A stretch of 64,000 bases of DNA, taken from NCBI GenBank assembly GCA_963727015.1, contig CAVSEV010000011.1, forward strand, positions 62,001 through 126,000, written 5' to 3'. The notes beneath the pieces are model-generated. The model worked only from the letters and a program-made list of their open reading frames with translations, was not told the origin of the DNA and did no database searches. This document shows positions 1-8,021 of this stretch, one piece after another. This DNA is from DATFVJ01 sp963727015 (GTDB taxonomy: Bacteria; Actinomycetota; Actinomycetes; Streptosporangiales; Streptosporangiaceae). The translations under genes were made by a program, and so were the position numbers. Position 1 is the stretch's first letter; each line of letters begins with the position of its first letter.

Positions 1-1066
1 CCCGGGCTATCAGCAGGTTCCCGCCGGCCGCATCGAGGACCGCCGAGGTGAAGGAGTGCCTGAAGGCGTGGGGCTTCACGATCCCCAGGCCGGCGCGCTT
101 CCCGGCCCGGGCGAGCATCCGGCGGGCGCCGACCGGCGCCCACGGCTGCCCGGCGGCCGGGCCGTGCAGCTGGACCAGCAGCATCCCGTGGCCGGCCTCG
201 CGCGGGTACTCGCTGGTCAGGTACTCGAAGTAAGCGTGCACCATGGCGGGGCTGACCCGCTTGACCAGCCCGCCGGTGACCGTCCCGCCCTCGGTCCGCC
301 AGGGATGCTTGGTCTTGGCCTCGGCCCGGTTCGGGTTCCCGGGCCGGTGGCACACATGCAGGTGCGGCGACCGGCACTGCCCGCAGGCCGCGTTCTCCCG
401 CAGGTGCAGGTCGGCCAGGTGCAGCCCGCACAGCTCGCCGATCCGCAGCCCCCCGTCGGCAAGCCACGTCACCACCAGCCGGTCCCGCGCCGAGCTCACC
501 ACGCCCAGCAGCTCGTCACGAGCGCCGTCCGGGAGCATCTTCGGATGCCGGCGATACGGCCCCCTCGGCGCGAGCGGGTTCGCCGGCATCGCCGGCTTCA
601 CGTGCCCGAGGAACGCCCGCCGCCGGTCCGCCCGCGTCGCCAGCCGCGTGCGGTCCAGCTTCTCCCCGAGCTCAGCATTGACCCCCAGGGATGCCTGATG
701 CAGGTAGAACCCCTTCAGGCAGGCCGCCGCAGCCGACAGCGCGGCCCGCCCGTAGGGACGCCTGCCGGCCCGCCACGGCTCACCCAAAGGCATGTGCACC
801 TCAGCGCCCACGATCCCCATGTAACGCTCAAGGTCCCGCAGCTGAACCCGGCCGAGGGCCAGGCACTCGCGCTGCAGCCACCGCAGGTGATCCACCAGGT
901 AGTAGGCGTAAGTCCGCTGCGTGCCCGACCCGTCATGCACCCGCAGGAACCGGTCCGCCTCCTCGTGCACCGTGCCCCCGGGCCACACGATCGTCCATGA
1001 CCGCCGCCCGTCCTTCCGGTCGATCCGCTGGACCCGCAGGTCCCCCACGACCACCCGCCGCGTCAT
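1..1066 (-). CDS. Tyrosine recombinase/integrase, C-terminus cut by window edge
   Basis: Leftward reading frame that runs off the left edge without a stop. A SAM-like N-terminal core-binding region (about residues 40-130) precedes the catalytic domain. That domain has the first arginine in GLRIGEL, a lysine in the AKTKH stretch and the HxxR motif in HAFRHSFT; the final His/Trp and the tyrosine nucleophile lie beyond the edge. A short Cys/His-rich insertion (CGQC followed by HLHVCH) sits between the arginine and the lysine. The start is ATG at 1066 or ATG at 1093; an in-frame TAG at 1128-1130 closes the frame upstream. It follows the transposase gene closely and is probably co-transcribed. A recombinase at this place in a Tn7-like operon is unusual. 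Confidence 0.85.
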   Translation of the reverse strand, partial: MTRRVVVGDLRVQRIDRKDGRRSWTIVWPGGTVHEEADRFLRVHDGSGTQRTYAYYLVDHLRWLQRECLALGRVQLRDLERYMGIVGAEVHMPLGEPWRAGRRPYGRAALSAAAACLKGFYLHQASLGVNAELGEKLDRTRLATRADRRRAFLGHVKPAMPANPLAPRGPYRRHPKMLPDGARDELLGVVSSARDRLVVTWLADGGLRIGELCGLHLADLHLRENAACGQCRSPHLHVCHRPGNPNRAEAKTKHPWRTEGGTVTGGLVKRVSPAMVHAYFEYLTSEYPREAGHGMLLVQLHGPAAGQPWAPVGARRMLARAGKRAGLGIVKPHAFRHSFTSAVLDAAGGNLLIAR

Positions 1067-1126
1067 CTCGCCCCCCGTGCCGACCCAGGACATGGACGAC
1101 GCCCCGGACCAGGTCGGTAAAGGAGT

Positions 1127-2590
1127 CTAGGACGCCCAGCTCACAGGCCCAGGGGAACGACACGGACACTCCGGTTCGCGGTCGGTAAAGCAGGCGGTGA
1201 CCCATTCCTCCAGCAGGTCCTGCAGCGCGGTCACCGGCCAGACCGCCGCCGCGGCGACATCGGCGCCGCGGTATTCCACGCTCCGGCCGGTGTATCCGGC
1301 CACGTGCTGGGCGAACAGGGTGGAAACCGATCCCAGGGTCCGTTCGATCACCGGCTTGTCCGTCGGGGTGCGCGGGTGGGACGGCTGCAGGGAGATCCCC
1401 AGCGACTGGCACGCCGAGCGGAACGCCGCCGACATGTACACCTTCCTCCGGTCGCACACGATCGTCTCCGGGGCGATCACCGGCTGCGCCGCTGCAGCCG
1501 CCAACCGCTCGTCAACCCCGAGCATCGCCGGATAAGGCAGCACCGAACGGGCCATCCGTAGCGCGTCCGGCCAGCCCGGCCGCAGCGGCTGCGGGGTCAG
1601 CGCCCGCGCCAGCAGCAACGCCGCGTCGACCGCTTTGGTGCTCGGGCGCAGCACCACCGCCGCGATCGTGCGGGTAGCCACATCCACCAGCCCGGTCAGC
1701 TCCGCCCGATCCGCCGAGCCGTCGTCCAGCACCACCAGCACATCCAGCGGCGTCGAATCGATCTCCATCAGCTCACCCGGCCGCAACGCCCCCACCACGG
1801 CGTGCGGGCCTTCGGGGCGCCCAGCCAGCGAGCGGCGCGTGCGCGCCGAGCCGAACGTGGCCCGCCCAGCCTCCAGCGAGGCCACCAGCCGGTAGAACGT
1901 CGCCCGTGACGGCATCACCGGCGCCCTGGCGCCGTGCCGCTCCCGCAGCTGGCGTTCCACCCGCAGCATCAACGCCGAACGGGTCACCGTCGAGGAGTCC
2001 CCGGCAGCGGTCATCGCCTCCCTCACCGCCTCGACCACGCGCGCATCCACCTGGCCTCCCGGCGGCCCAGCCTGCGGCGTGAGCCGCCCATCGACCAGGC
2101 CCGCGATCCCGGCACGCTCATACCGGCGGCGCATCCGCTGCACGGTGCTCAACGACACATGCTCGCCCGCCTCGCGCAACTCGCGGGCCTTGGTCATCTC
2201 CCTCGTCCGCAGCGACACACTGGCCGGGTCGTACTCCGCGCGGACCGCCGTCCCGGCCGCGGCGTCGGGGGCCAGCCCGGTCAGTAACTCCACCACGTGC
2301 CGCTCCCACCAAGCCGCGCGGCTGGCCACCGCCGACGGCAGGCCGTCCAGCAGCGGCACCAGCCCCACCCGCGCGCCTGGACCCGCCCCGGACACCACCG
2401 CGAAATCCGCCGCCCCCAGCAGGTGCGTCAGCAACACCACCGACGGCCCGCCAGCATCGCCAGCGCCCCGATCGCCGGCCGGGACCAGGCGCACCGTCGC
2501 GCCGTCCAGCCCCACGACCTGGTACTCCCCGCCATCGAACCGGACCCGGTCCCCGACCCGCACCACCTGGCGCCGGTTCACCCAGACCAC
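1127..2590 (-). CDS. TniA/TnsB-like DDE transposase (integrase catalytic core)
   Basis: About 487 residues. It opens with the VGDRVRFDGGEYQVVGLDG barrel-like segment typical of actinobacterial TniA proteins. A helix-turn-helix region follows (STVQRMRRRYERAGIAGLVDGR), then a retroviral-integrase fold with DDE residues in EIDSTPLDV, VCDRRKVYMS and KPVIERTLGS. It would join transposon ends to target DNA. The start is probably GTG at 2590 or 2581, just inside the end of the TnsA-like gene (stop 2604-2606); the frame stays open to 2743 but that part shadows the upstream gene. After ALQDLLEEWV the sequence stops resembling the family and ends within about 25 residues, so the C-terminal ATPase-interacting part seems lost. 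An 11-bp direct repeat (GGTCGGTAAAG at 1112 and 1180) flanks this unusual tail. Confidence 0.85.
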   Translation of the reverse strand: MVWVNRRQVVRVGDRVRFDGGEYQVVGLDGATVRLVPAGDRGAGDAGGPSVVLLTHLLGAADFAVVSGAGPGARVGLVPLLDGLPSAVASRAAWWERHVVELLTGLAPDAAAGTAVRAEYDPASVSLRTREMTKARELREAGEHVSLSTVQRMRRRYERAGIAGLVDGRLTPQAGPPGGQVDARVVEAVREAMTAAGDSSTVTRSALMLRVERQLRERHGARAPVMPSRATFYRLVASLEAGRATFGSARTRRSLAGRPEGPHAVVGALRPGELMEIDSTPLDVLVVLDDGSADRAELTGLVDVATRTIAAVVLRPSTKAVDAALLLARALTPQPLRPGWPDALRMARSVLPYPAMLGVDERLAAAAAQPVIAPETIVCDRRKVYMSAAFRSACQSLGISLQPSHPRTPTDKPVIERTLGSVSTLFAQHVAGYTGRSVEYRGADVAAAAVWPVTALQDLLEEWVTACFTDREPECPCRSPGPVSWAS

Positions 2591-2603
2591 CTCACCAGGC
2601 GCT

Positions 2604-3365
2604 TCATCTCCGAGGCCCCCTCGCCGGCCCTGACGCGCTGACCAGCGTAGCCATCGACAACGGCACCCGCTCCAGGTCAGCGGCCAGCAGCTCCCCGCGC
2701 CACAACCAGTGATAGACGCCCGCCAGTACCGCCACCGGCTCACCGAGCAACCTAGCGCCCTCGATCAGCGGCACCCCGGCGCCGAACACCTCCCGCACGA
2801 CCTGCGCCGCGACCCGGCCGGCGTAACGCGGATGCCGGTAACCGGCCAGCCACCGAACATTGGCCAACAGCACCGGCCCCACTGCCCCAACCCGCCTGAA
2901 CTGCCACCCAGCCAGGTCACATGCCCGGGCCGTGGCCTCAAACGCCGCCGCGTCCCGCGCCCCGATCCGATCGTCGGCCCGCACATCGACCACCACGCCG
3001 CTGCCGCCGGCCAGCCGGGCGAAGAAATCCGGCACGTGCCGCCGCCGCACGCCCCCGGCGTTCCACGACAACCGGAACGGCTGACTCGCTAAGCCGATCA
3101 CGCACTGGTCGAAGTCCAGCAGCATCACGTGATCGCGCTCCAGCCACGACTCATACCCCACGTGCCTGCCCGTGGTCGCCGACCACCACCACCCAGGGAA
3201 ATTCGACTGACCACGAAAGGACGGAAACCCCCGCCACGGCGTCACGCACTCAAATGCTGCTGGCCACATCAACGGCCACGGCCCAGACCGCACCTCACCA
3301 TCCGCCGGCCGGAACTCAACCCATAACCGGTCGGCAGCCTCAACAAGCGCCGCCACGGCCGCCAC
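2604..3365 (-). CDS. TnsA-like heteromeric transposase endonuclease subunit
   Basis: 253 residues, a close match to the actinobacterial TnsA-like family. The segment TGRHVGYESWLERDHVMLLDF contains the first acidic residues of the restriction-endonuclease-like fold. HVPDFFARL and GVVVDVRADD supply the D and the (D/E)xK-like position; here the usual lysine of the strand is not obvious and is read as VRADD. The family makes the 5' nicks that let Tn7-like elements move by cut-and-paste. The start is GTG at 3365, and the stop abuts the transposase start, so the two genes are probably co-expressed. The binding-site ladder lies directly upstream. Confidence 0.85.
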   Translation of the reverse strand: MAAVAALVEAADRLWVEFRPADGEVRSGPWPLMWPAAFECVTPWRGFPSFRGQSNFPGWWWSATTGRHVGYESWLERDHVMLLDFDQCVIGLASQPFRLSWNAGGVRRRHVPDFFARLAGGSGVVVDVRADDRIGARDAAAFEATARACDLAGWQFRRVGAVGPVLLANVRWLAGYRHPRYAGRVAAQVVREVFGAGVPLIEGARLLGEPVAVLAGVYHWLWRGELLAADLERVPLSMATLVSASGPARGPRR

Positions 3366-3386
3366 ATCCGTAACGCTACGCGCGGT

Positions 3387-3524
3387 GCTTCAGACCGGGT
3401 GAGACAACCAGCGGCGTGTCGCAGATCAAGTGAGACAACCAGCGCGCTGCTTCACACCGGATGAGACAACGAACTCCCCGCTTCAGATCAACTGAGACTG
3501 CTTCAAATCGGCTGAGAACTGACA
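3387..3524. repeat. Transposon-end direct repeats (putative TnsB-binding sites)
   Basis: Five direct copies of a core resembling GCTTCAGATCAACTGAGAC start at 3387, 3418, 3449, 3480 and 3500. The first four are exactly 31 bp apart (about three helical turns) and the last is 20 bp on. The strongest shared part is TGAGACAACCAGCG in the first two and TGAGAC in four. The fifth ends in TGACA at 3520-3524, giving a terminus that reads TGTCAGTTCTCAG inward, as expected for a Tn7-like end. The arrangement matches how TnsB-type transposases bind multiple sites; the binding itself is inference. Confidence 0.8.
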
Positions 3525-3657
3525 CCGGTGCGAAGCGGTACCGCCACGTACACACAACCCGCCCCGGCGCCCGTCCACGATGCCGTTCTCTCCCGATCCA
3601 GCCCGCCGGGTGCCGCGCTGCGGGGCCAGATCCCACGGACAAACTACGGACAGACAG

Positions 3658-3697
3658 TCACAGGCCTGACCGCCATGACTGGCGATCAGGCCTGTGA
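3658..3697 (-). terminator. Hairpin terminator downstream of the initiator tRNA
   Basis: Perfect 12-bp inverted repeat TCACAGGCCTGA/TCAGGCCTGTGA. A nested second stem CGCCA/TGGCG closes on a four-base loop, giving an almost continuous 17-bp stem. It sits 12 bp beyond the tRNA 3' end on the same strand and has no clear U-tract, as is common in high-GC actinobacteria. Confidence 0.7.
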
Positions 3698-3709
3698 CCT
3701 GGTACTTCC

Positions 3710-3786
3710 TGGTAGCGGGGGCGGGATTTGAACCCGCGACCTCTGGGTTATGAGCCCAGCGAGCTACCGAACTGCTCCACCCCGCG
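3710..3786 (-). tRNA. tRNA-fMet (CAT), initiator
   Basis: 77-nt cloverleaf including an encoded CCA end (3710-3712). The anticodon loop reads CTCATAA, so the anticodon is CAT. Initiator identity is shown by the unpaired C1-A72 at the top of the acceptor stem and by three consecutive G-C pairs (GGG/CCC) in the anticodon stem. The T-arm GGTTCAAATCC and D-arm are normal. The Tn7-like element ends about 185 bp downstream. Confidence 0.97.
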
Positions 3787-3798
3787 TCGAGTCCCTTT

Positions 3799-3827
3799 AC
3801 TTTATGGGCGCCCGCGCTCACAGGCAA
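3799..3827 (-). promoter_or_regulatory. Promoter of the initiator tRNA
   Basis: On the minus strand TTGCCT (3827-3822) and TAAAGT (3804-3799) are separated by 17 bp. They lie 12 bp upstream of the mature tRNA 5' end, matching a housekeeping sigma-factor promoter in spacing and position. Confidence 0.65.
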
Positions 3828-4030
3828 ATCGGCAGCCCGGCAGCCGGCGCATCGCCGGGTCACGCCGCGCCCAATGCCCGGTCACCGGCCCGCCGTAGGG
3901 CGCCGGTTGACACCACCGCGCAGCGCCAGACGATGCCCAGCGCCGGTCCCGCGACCGCGACGGCAGCGCCGGTCACCGGCCGGTGGCGGCCTCGCCGGGT
4001 TTGGCGGCCGGCGCTCGGTAGGCTTGCCGC

Positions 4031-5092
4031 GTGCCGCGCCACCCGCGCAACCTGATCAGCATGCGTACCCTGACCCCGCTGCGGACGAGCCCTTGGGTAC
4101 GGCTCGGCCTCGTCGCGCTGGCCGTTAGCTTCTGCGCCTACGGCCTCGTCGCGCAGCGCGCCGAGGTGACGACCGCGCTGCGGCACCTGCACTGGTACTC
4201 AGTGGCGCTGGCGATCCTGGCCGCGATTGCCGGGCTGGGCTTCATGATGCTGGCCTGGCGCTCACTGCTGGCCGATCTCGGCTCACCGCTGCGGCTACGG
4301 CCCGCCGCCAGGGTCATGTTCATCGGCCAGCTCGGCAAGTATGTCCCAGGCATGGTCTGGGCATTTGCCGCGCAGGTCGAACTCGCACGCGAGTACCACG
4401 TCCCGCGCAAGCGCTCGGCGAGCGCCACGGCCGTCGGCATCGCGGTCACGCTTGCCACCGGCCTGCTTGTCGCCGCGATCACCCTTCCCCTCACCTCCCA
4501 CAGTGCCGCGTCCCACTACTGGTGGGTGCTCGCCTGCGCCCCGCTTCTCCTCGTCGCCTTGCACCCGGCGCTGCTCGGCGCTGCACTCGATTTCGCGCTC
4601 AAGCTCGCCCGCCAGCCGCCGCTCGAGCGGCGCGTCAGCATGCCCGGCCTGATCAGGTGCCTGGGCTGGACCGCGCTCGGCTGGGCCTGCTACGGCCTGC
4701 AACTGTGGCTCCTAGTCGCGGACGTCAGCGGCCGCGGCGGGGTCCTCCTGCTTTCGGTCGGCGCGTACGCGCTCGCGTGGTCGGTCGGTTTCCTGCTCGT
4801 TATCTTCCCGAGCGGCGTCGGGCCACGGGAACTCGCGCTCATCGCTGCACTCGCGCCGGTGCTGCCGCGCGGCTCGGCGCTCGTCGTGGCGATCGTATCG
4901 AGGCTCGTGATGACCGCCGCTGACCTTGCTTGGGCCGGGATTGGGCTTACCCTCGGCCGCGGCCGCGCCGCGCCACCTGGCAGGACTGTCCCAGGCAGGC
5001 CCGTTGGCCCTGAGCACCAGAGCACGCCGCCGCGCCAGCCAGGCCCTGGAGGCCGGGCCGCGCCCGCGCACCACATCAGGCCGCCCAGTTAG
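4031..5092 (+). CDS. Flippase-like multi-TM protein (LPG synthase TM family)
   Basis: 353 residues with about eight hydrophobic helices. It has the family signature of lysylphosphatidylglycerol-synthase transmembrane (UPF0104/DUF the AglD type) proteins: FIGQLGKYVPGMVWAF near residue 95-110 and FPSGVGPRELALIAAL near residue 255-270. Members are membrane proteins linked to lipid or polyprenyl-glycan translocation or transfer; the substrate cannot be read from the sequence. The C-terminal 45 residues are a Pro/Arg/Gly-rich soluble tail. The start is GTG 4031 or ATG 4061; neither has a strong ribosome site. No operon partner is adjacent, but the surface-glycan genes start 3 kb to the right. Confidence 0.8.
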   Translation: MPRHPRNLISMRTLTPLRTSPWVRLGLVALAVSFCAYGLVAQRAEVTTALRHLHWYSVALAILAAIAGLGFMMLAWRSLLADLGSPLRLRPAARVMFIGQLGKYVPGMVWAFAAQVELAREYHVPRKRSASATAVGIAVTLATGLLVAAITLPLTSHSAASHYWWVLACAPLLLVALHPALLGAALDFALKLARQPPLERRVSMPGLIRCLGWTALGWACYGLQLWLLVADVSGRGGVLLLSVGAYALAWSVGFLLVIFPSGVGPRELALIAALAPVLPRGSALVVAIVSRLVMTAADLAWAGIGLTLGRGRAAPPGRTVPGRPVGPEHQSTPPRQPGPGGRAAPAHHIRPPS

Positions 5093-5331
5093 CCGAACGG
5101 CTGCCGCGAGCCGCGAGCTACTGCGCACCTTCTCGCCGACGAATGCAGCTCAGACACCAAACCGCGGTGAACCGCGGCCACGGGAGGTGGCACGGTCGCG
5201 CGGCACGACTTAGGCAACACGACGCCGTACCCGTACGCCGACGGCGGCCAGACGCGGATTTGTCAGACCCATGTGACACAGTCAGCTCATGCTGCGAACC
5301 AGAGCCGACCAGACGTTGACGAAATAAACCT

Positions 5332-5366
5332 TTGACAGCCTCAACCAATCAGTCATACCGTTGAGG
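5332..5366 (+). promoter_or_regulatory. marR promoter with overlapping inverted-repeat operator
   Basis: TTGACA (5332-5337) and TACCGT (5356-5361) form a promoter with an 18-bp spacer. An inverted repeat CCTCAAC (5339-5345)/GTTGAGG (5360-5366) brackets the -10, so a bound dimer would block RNA polymerase. MarR proteins typically repress their own promoter through such repeats; assignment to this regulator is inference from position. Confidence 0.6.
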
Positions 5367-5441
5367 AAGTCAATCGTTGATGGGCTCAGGTGCCCTGACC
5401 CCGCACCACGAGTACCAGAGCCGGAGCCGAAGGGAGGCACC

Positions 5442-6179
5442 GTGGCTGACAGTTCCGCACCAGGCAACGCAGCCGCGAGCACGGCGACGGGAACACCGCA
5501 CGCGGCCATGAGCACAGCGGCCGCCATTGGTGGCGCCGACTGTCCCGCGACCGGCCTGCTGGCGACAGCGGCGACGGAGGTTGATGAACTCGACCAGCAG
5601 ATCCTTAACGCTATGATCAAGCTGTTCCGGCAGATTCTCGCGCAGAGCGAAAGGCTCGCCGAACGCTACGGTGTGCCGCTGTTCTGCGTCAAAGCCCTGC
5701 ATATCCTCGAGACGTCCATGGCGATGAAGGAGCTCGGTCAGCGGATGGGATGCGATCCATCCTTTGTGACCGCCATCGCCGACACGCTGGAGAAGCGAGG
5801 ACTCGCCAAGCGTGAGGCCAGTGCCGCCGATCGCCGAGTTAAGAACCTCGTCCTGAGCACTGAGGGCATCGAACTCAAGGGGCAGATAGAAAAAGAGATC
5901 TTGGTCAGCATGCCATGGTCACACGCTCTTGATACGGCTGAGCGCGAGTCCTTCCTGGCCCTGATCCTCAAGCTCATCGACGCCGAAGCTAACCCGGCCG
6001 TCCAGGTCACCGGCCCGGCCACCGGCGTCAGCGGGCCGACCTATCCCGAGGCGGCCATGCCAGGCGACGCCACGGCGTCCTCACCCGCCACGCCAACCGA
6101 GGGCGGGCGCGCGGGGGAGGTGAGCGACGCGCTACACGCGGCTTCGGCGGCAACAGCGGCCGGTGTACCGAAGCCCTGA
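5442..6179 (+). CDS. MarR-family transcriptional regulator
   Basis: About 245 residues from GTG 5442, chosen for the AGGGAGG ribosome site 4-5 nt upstream; the frame is open further up but lacks a better start. A 45-residue Ala/Thr-rich N-terminal extension leads into a winged-helix domain (about residues 55-170). In it SMAMKELGQRMGCDPSFVTAIADTLEKRGL is the recognition helix and wing, with ASAADRRVKNLVLSTEG behind it, which is characteristic of MarR. A disordered Ala/Pro/Gly tail follows. MarR proteins sense small ligands and often control the adjacent drug exporter; here an EmrB-type MFS gene follows 206 bp downstream on the same strand, fitting that logic. Confidence 0.88.
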   Translation: MADSSAPGNAAASTATGTPHAAMSTAAAIGGADCPATGLLATAATEVDELDQQILNAMIKLFRQILAQSERLAERYGVPLFCVKALHILETSMAMKELGQRMGCDPSFVTAIADTLEKRGLAKREASAADRRVKNLVLSTEGIELKGQIEKEILVSMPWSHALDTAERESFLALILKLIDAEANPAVQVTGPATGVSGPTYPEAAMPGDATASSPATPTEGGRAGEVSDALHAASAATAAGVPKP

Positions 6180-6236
6180 CATCTTCATAGCGCAGCCGAT
6201 CGGTCTCTTCAGCCCGAACATGTCACATATGGCCCC

Positions 6237-6258
6237 CCGCAGTCGTCTGTAACTGCGG
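6237..6258. promoter_or_regulatory. Inverted repeat between marR-type gene and MFS gene
   Basis: CCGCAGT (6237-6243) and ACTGCGG (6252-6258) form a perfect 7-bp inverted repeat with an 8-bp gap. It lies 58 bp after the MarR stop and 128 bp before the MFS start. It could be a weak terminator or an operator; its half-sites differ from the upstream CCTCAAC operator. Confidence 0.4.
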
Positions 6259-6385
6259 CCGGCGACAGCGCAACCGCTCGGCAAGTTCGCGAAAACCCCC
6301 TGACCAAAACGTGTGCATCTCGTTGCGCCGCGGCACCCAGCGCCGTGGCGCGGGATCTCTACGCCTTCAAGCAAGGAGAACCACC

Positions 6386-8014
6386 TTGTCTACCACCCAA
6401 CCGACAGCAAGGCAGGCGGGCGGACAACCCGCCGCCAGGACCGGCGGAGGCGGCCGTCACCTCGGCCTGGCTCTCGTCGTCATCGCAACCGCGCAGCTCA
6501 TGGTCGTCCTGGACGCGACCATCGTGAATGTCGCCTTGCCGCACATTCAGCGTGCCCTTGGTTTCTCCGGATCCGGCCTTGAGTGGGTCGTCAACGCCTA
6601 CGCACTGACCTTCGGTGGCCTGCTGCTACTCGGCGGCCGCGCCGGCGACCTGCTCGGCCGCCGGAAGATCTTCATCGCCGGGTTGCTGCTGTTCTCGGCG
6701 GCCTCACTAGCCGGGGGCTTCGCCACATCTCAGGAGTGGCTACTGACCGCACGGGCGATCCAGGGCGTCGGCGGCGCCATGATCGCACCCACCGCCCTCG
6801 CGCTCATTATGACGACGTTCGCGGAAGGCCCAGCCCGTAACCGGGCCATGGGTGTGTACGCCGCGATGAGCGGCGGCGGCGCGGCAGTCGGGCTGGTCGC
6901 CGGCGGCCTGCTCACCACCTACCTGTCCTGGCGGTGGGTGCTGTTCGTGAACGTGCCGATCGGCATTTTGACCGCGGTCGTCGCACCGTTCGTGTTCGGC
7001 GAGTCGGCAAGGCGCCGCGGGCGCTTCGACCTGCCCGGGGCGATCACCGGAACCAGCGGCGTGGCGCTGCTCGTTTACGGCCTGTCCAACGCGAGCACCG
7101 ACCAGGCCGGCATCTCGCACTGGACCGACACCAAGGTCGTCGCCTCACTCGCGGCGGCGGTGCTGCTGCTCGTCAGCTTCATCGTTATCGAGGCACGGAG
7201 CCGGCACGCGCTGATGCCGCTGCGGATCTTTTCCAACCGCAGCCGGTCCGGGGCGTACCTCATCATGCTCCTGCTCGCCACCGCGATGTTCGGCATCTTC
7301 TTCTTCCTCACGATCTTCGTGCAGACAGTGCTCGGCTACAGCGCGCTGAAGTCCGGCGTGGCCTTCCTGCCGTTCGCCGGCACGATCGTCATCGTTTCGG
7401 GGATCGTGAGCCAGCTGGTCGCCCGAACCGGCGCCAGGCCGCTGATGCTGACGGGTGCGGCGATCACCACAGGAGGCATGTACTGGTTCTCGCACATCAG
7501 CGTGCACACCACGTACCTGAACGGCCTGCTCGGCCCGATGCTGGTCACCGCGACCGGCCTCGGCCTGCTGTTCGTGCCGATCTCGCTCGTGGCGCTCAAC
7601 CGCGTCCGCCACGAGGACTCCGGCCTGGCCTCCAGCCTGCTCAACACCGGCCAGCAGGTCGGCGGCGCGATCGGGCTCGCTGCCCTGGGCACCGTCGCCT
7701 GGACCGCAGTAGCGAACAGTGCCCGCAGCCAGGTCGCGCACGCCGTGGCAGCAGCCGCCAAGTCCGGCCACACCCTGCAGATCAAGCCGGGTGGGCAGGT
7801 GCCCGTATCGATCTACCACCAGGCCCTCGCCGTGGGCATCACCCGCGGGTTCCTGGTCGCATCAGGGATCGCGCTGGCCGCCTTTGTCATCGCGATCGTC
7901 ATGATCCGGGTCAAGCGCGAGGACCTGACCGTTGCCCCCACTGGACAGGTGGCGGCATCCGAGGGCGCGCTGGAGGGCGCGGCGGAGGGCGCGCTAGAGC
8001 CAGCCGCGTCGTAA
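6386..8014 (+). CDS. DHA2-family (EmrB/QacA) MFS multidrug exporter
   Basis: About 542 residues from TTG 6386, with AAGGAG 7 nt upstream. Fourteen hydrophobic helices are visible. Motif D1 is in LDATIVNVALPHIQRALGFS near residue 45, motif A in GGRAGDLLGRRKIF near 85, and the antiporter motif C is represented by GGGAAVGLVAGGLLTTYLSWRW. Such proteins export drugs or hydrophobic metabolites by proton antiport at the inner membrane. The C-terminus ends in a short repeated EGALEGAAEGALEP tail encoded by 12-bp repeats. The gene follows the MarR regulator and is probably its target. Confidence 0.9.
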   Translation: MSTTQPTARQAGGQPAARTGGGGRHLGLALVVIATAQLMVVLDATIVNVALPHIQRALGFSGSGLEWVVNAYALTFGGLLLLGGRAGDLLGRRKIFIAGLLLFSAASLAGGFATSQEWLLTARAIQGVGGAMIAPTALALIMTTFAEGPARNRAMGVYAAMSGGGAAVGLVAGGLLTTYLSWRWVLFVNVPIGILTAVVAPFVFGESARRRGRFDLPGAITGTSGVALLVYGLSNASTDQAGISHWTDTKVVASLAAAVLLLVSFIVIEARSRHALMPLRIFSNRSRSGAYLIMLLLATAMFGIFFFLTIFVQTVLGYSALKSGVAFLPFAGTIVIVSGIVSQLVARTGARPLMLTGAAITTGGMYWFSHISVHTTYLNGLLGPMLVTATGLGLLFVPISLVALNRVRHEDSGLASSLLNTGQQVGGAIGLAALGTVAWTAVANSARSQVAHAVAAAAKSGHTLQIKPGGQVPVSIYHQALAVGITRGFLVASGIALAAFVIAIVMIRVKREDLTVAPTGQVAASEGALEGAAEGALEPAAS

Positions 8015-8021
8015 CACTCGG

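Larger units (their letters stand above)
1..3524 (-). mobile_element. Tn7-like transposon, right part (left end outside window)
   Basis: Three leftward genes (TnsA-like endonuclease, TniA/TnsB-like DDE transposase, tyrosine recombinase) lie inside a series of end repeats at 3387-3524. In Tn7-family elements TnsA and TnsB cut the two DNA strands at each end, and the ends carry several TnsB-binding sites finishing in TGT/ACA. Here the outermost repeat finishes in TGACA at 3520-3524, so I place the element boundary there (inference). The ATPase (TniB/TnsC) and target-selection (TniQ) genes expected in such elements are not in view and may lie to the left. Confidence 0.75.
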
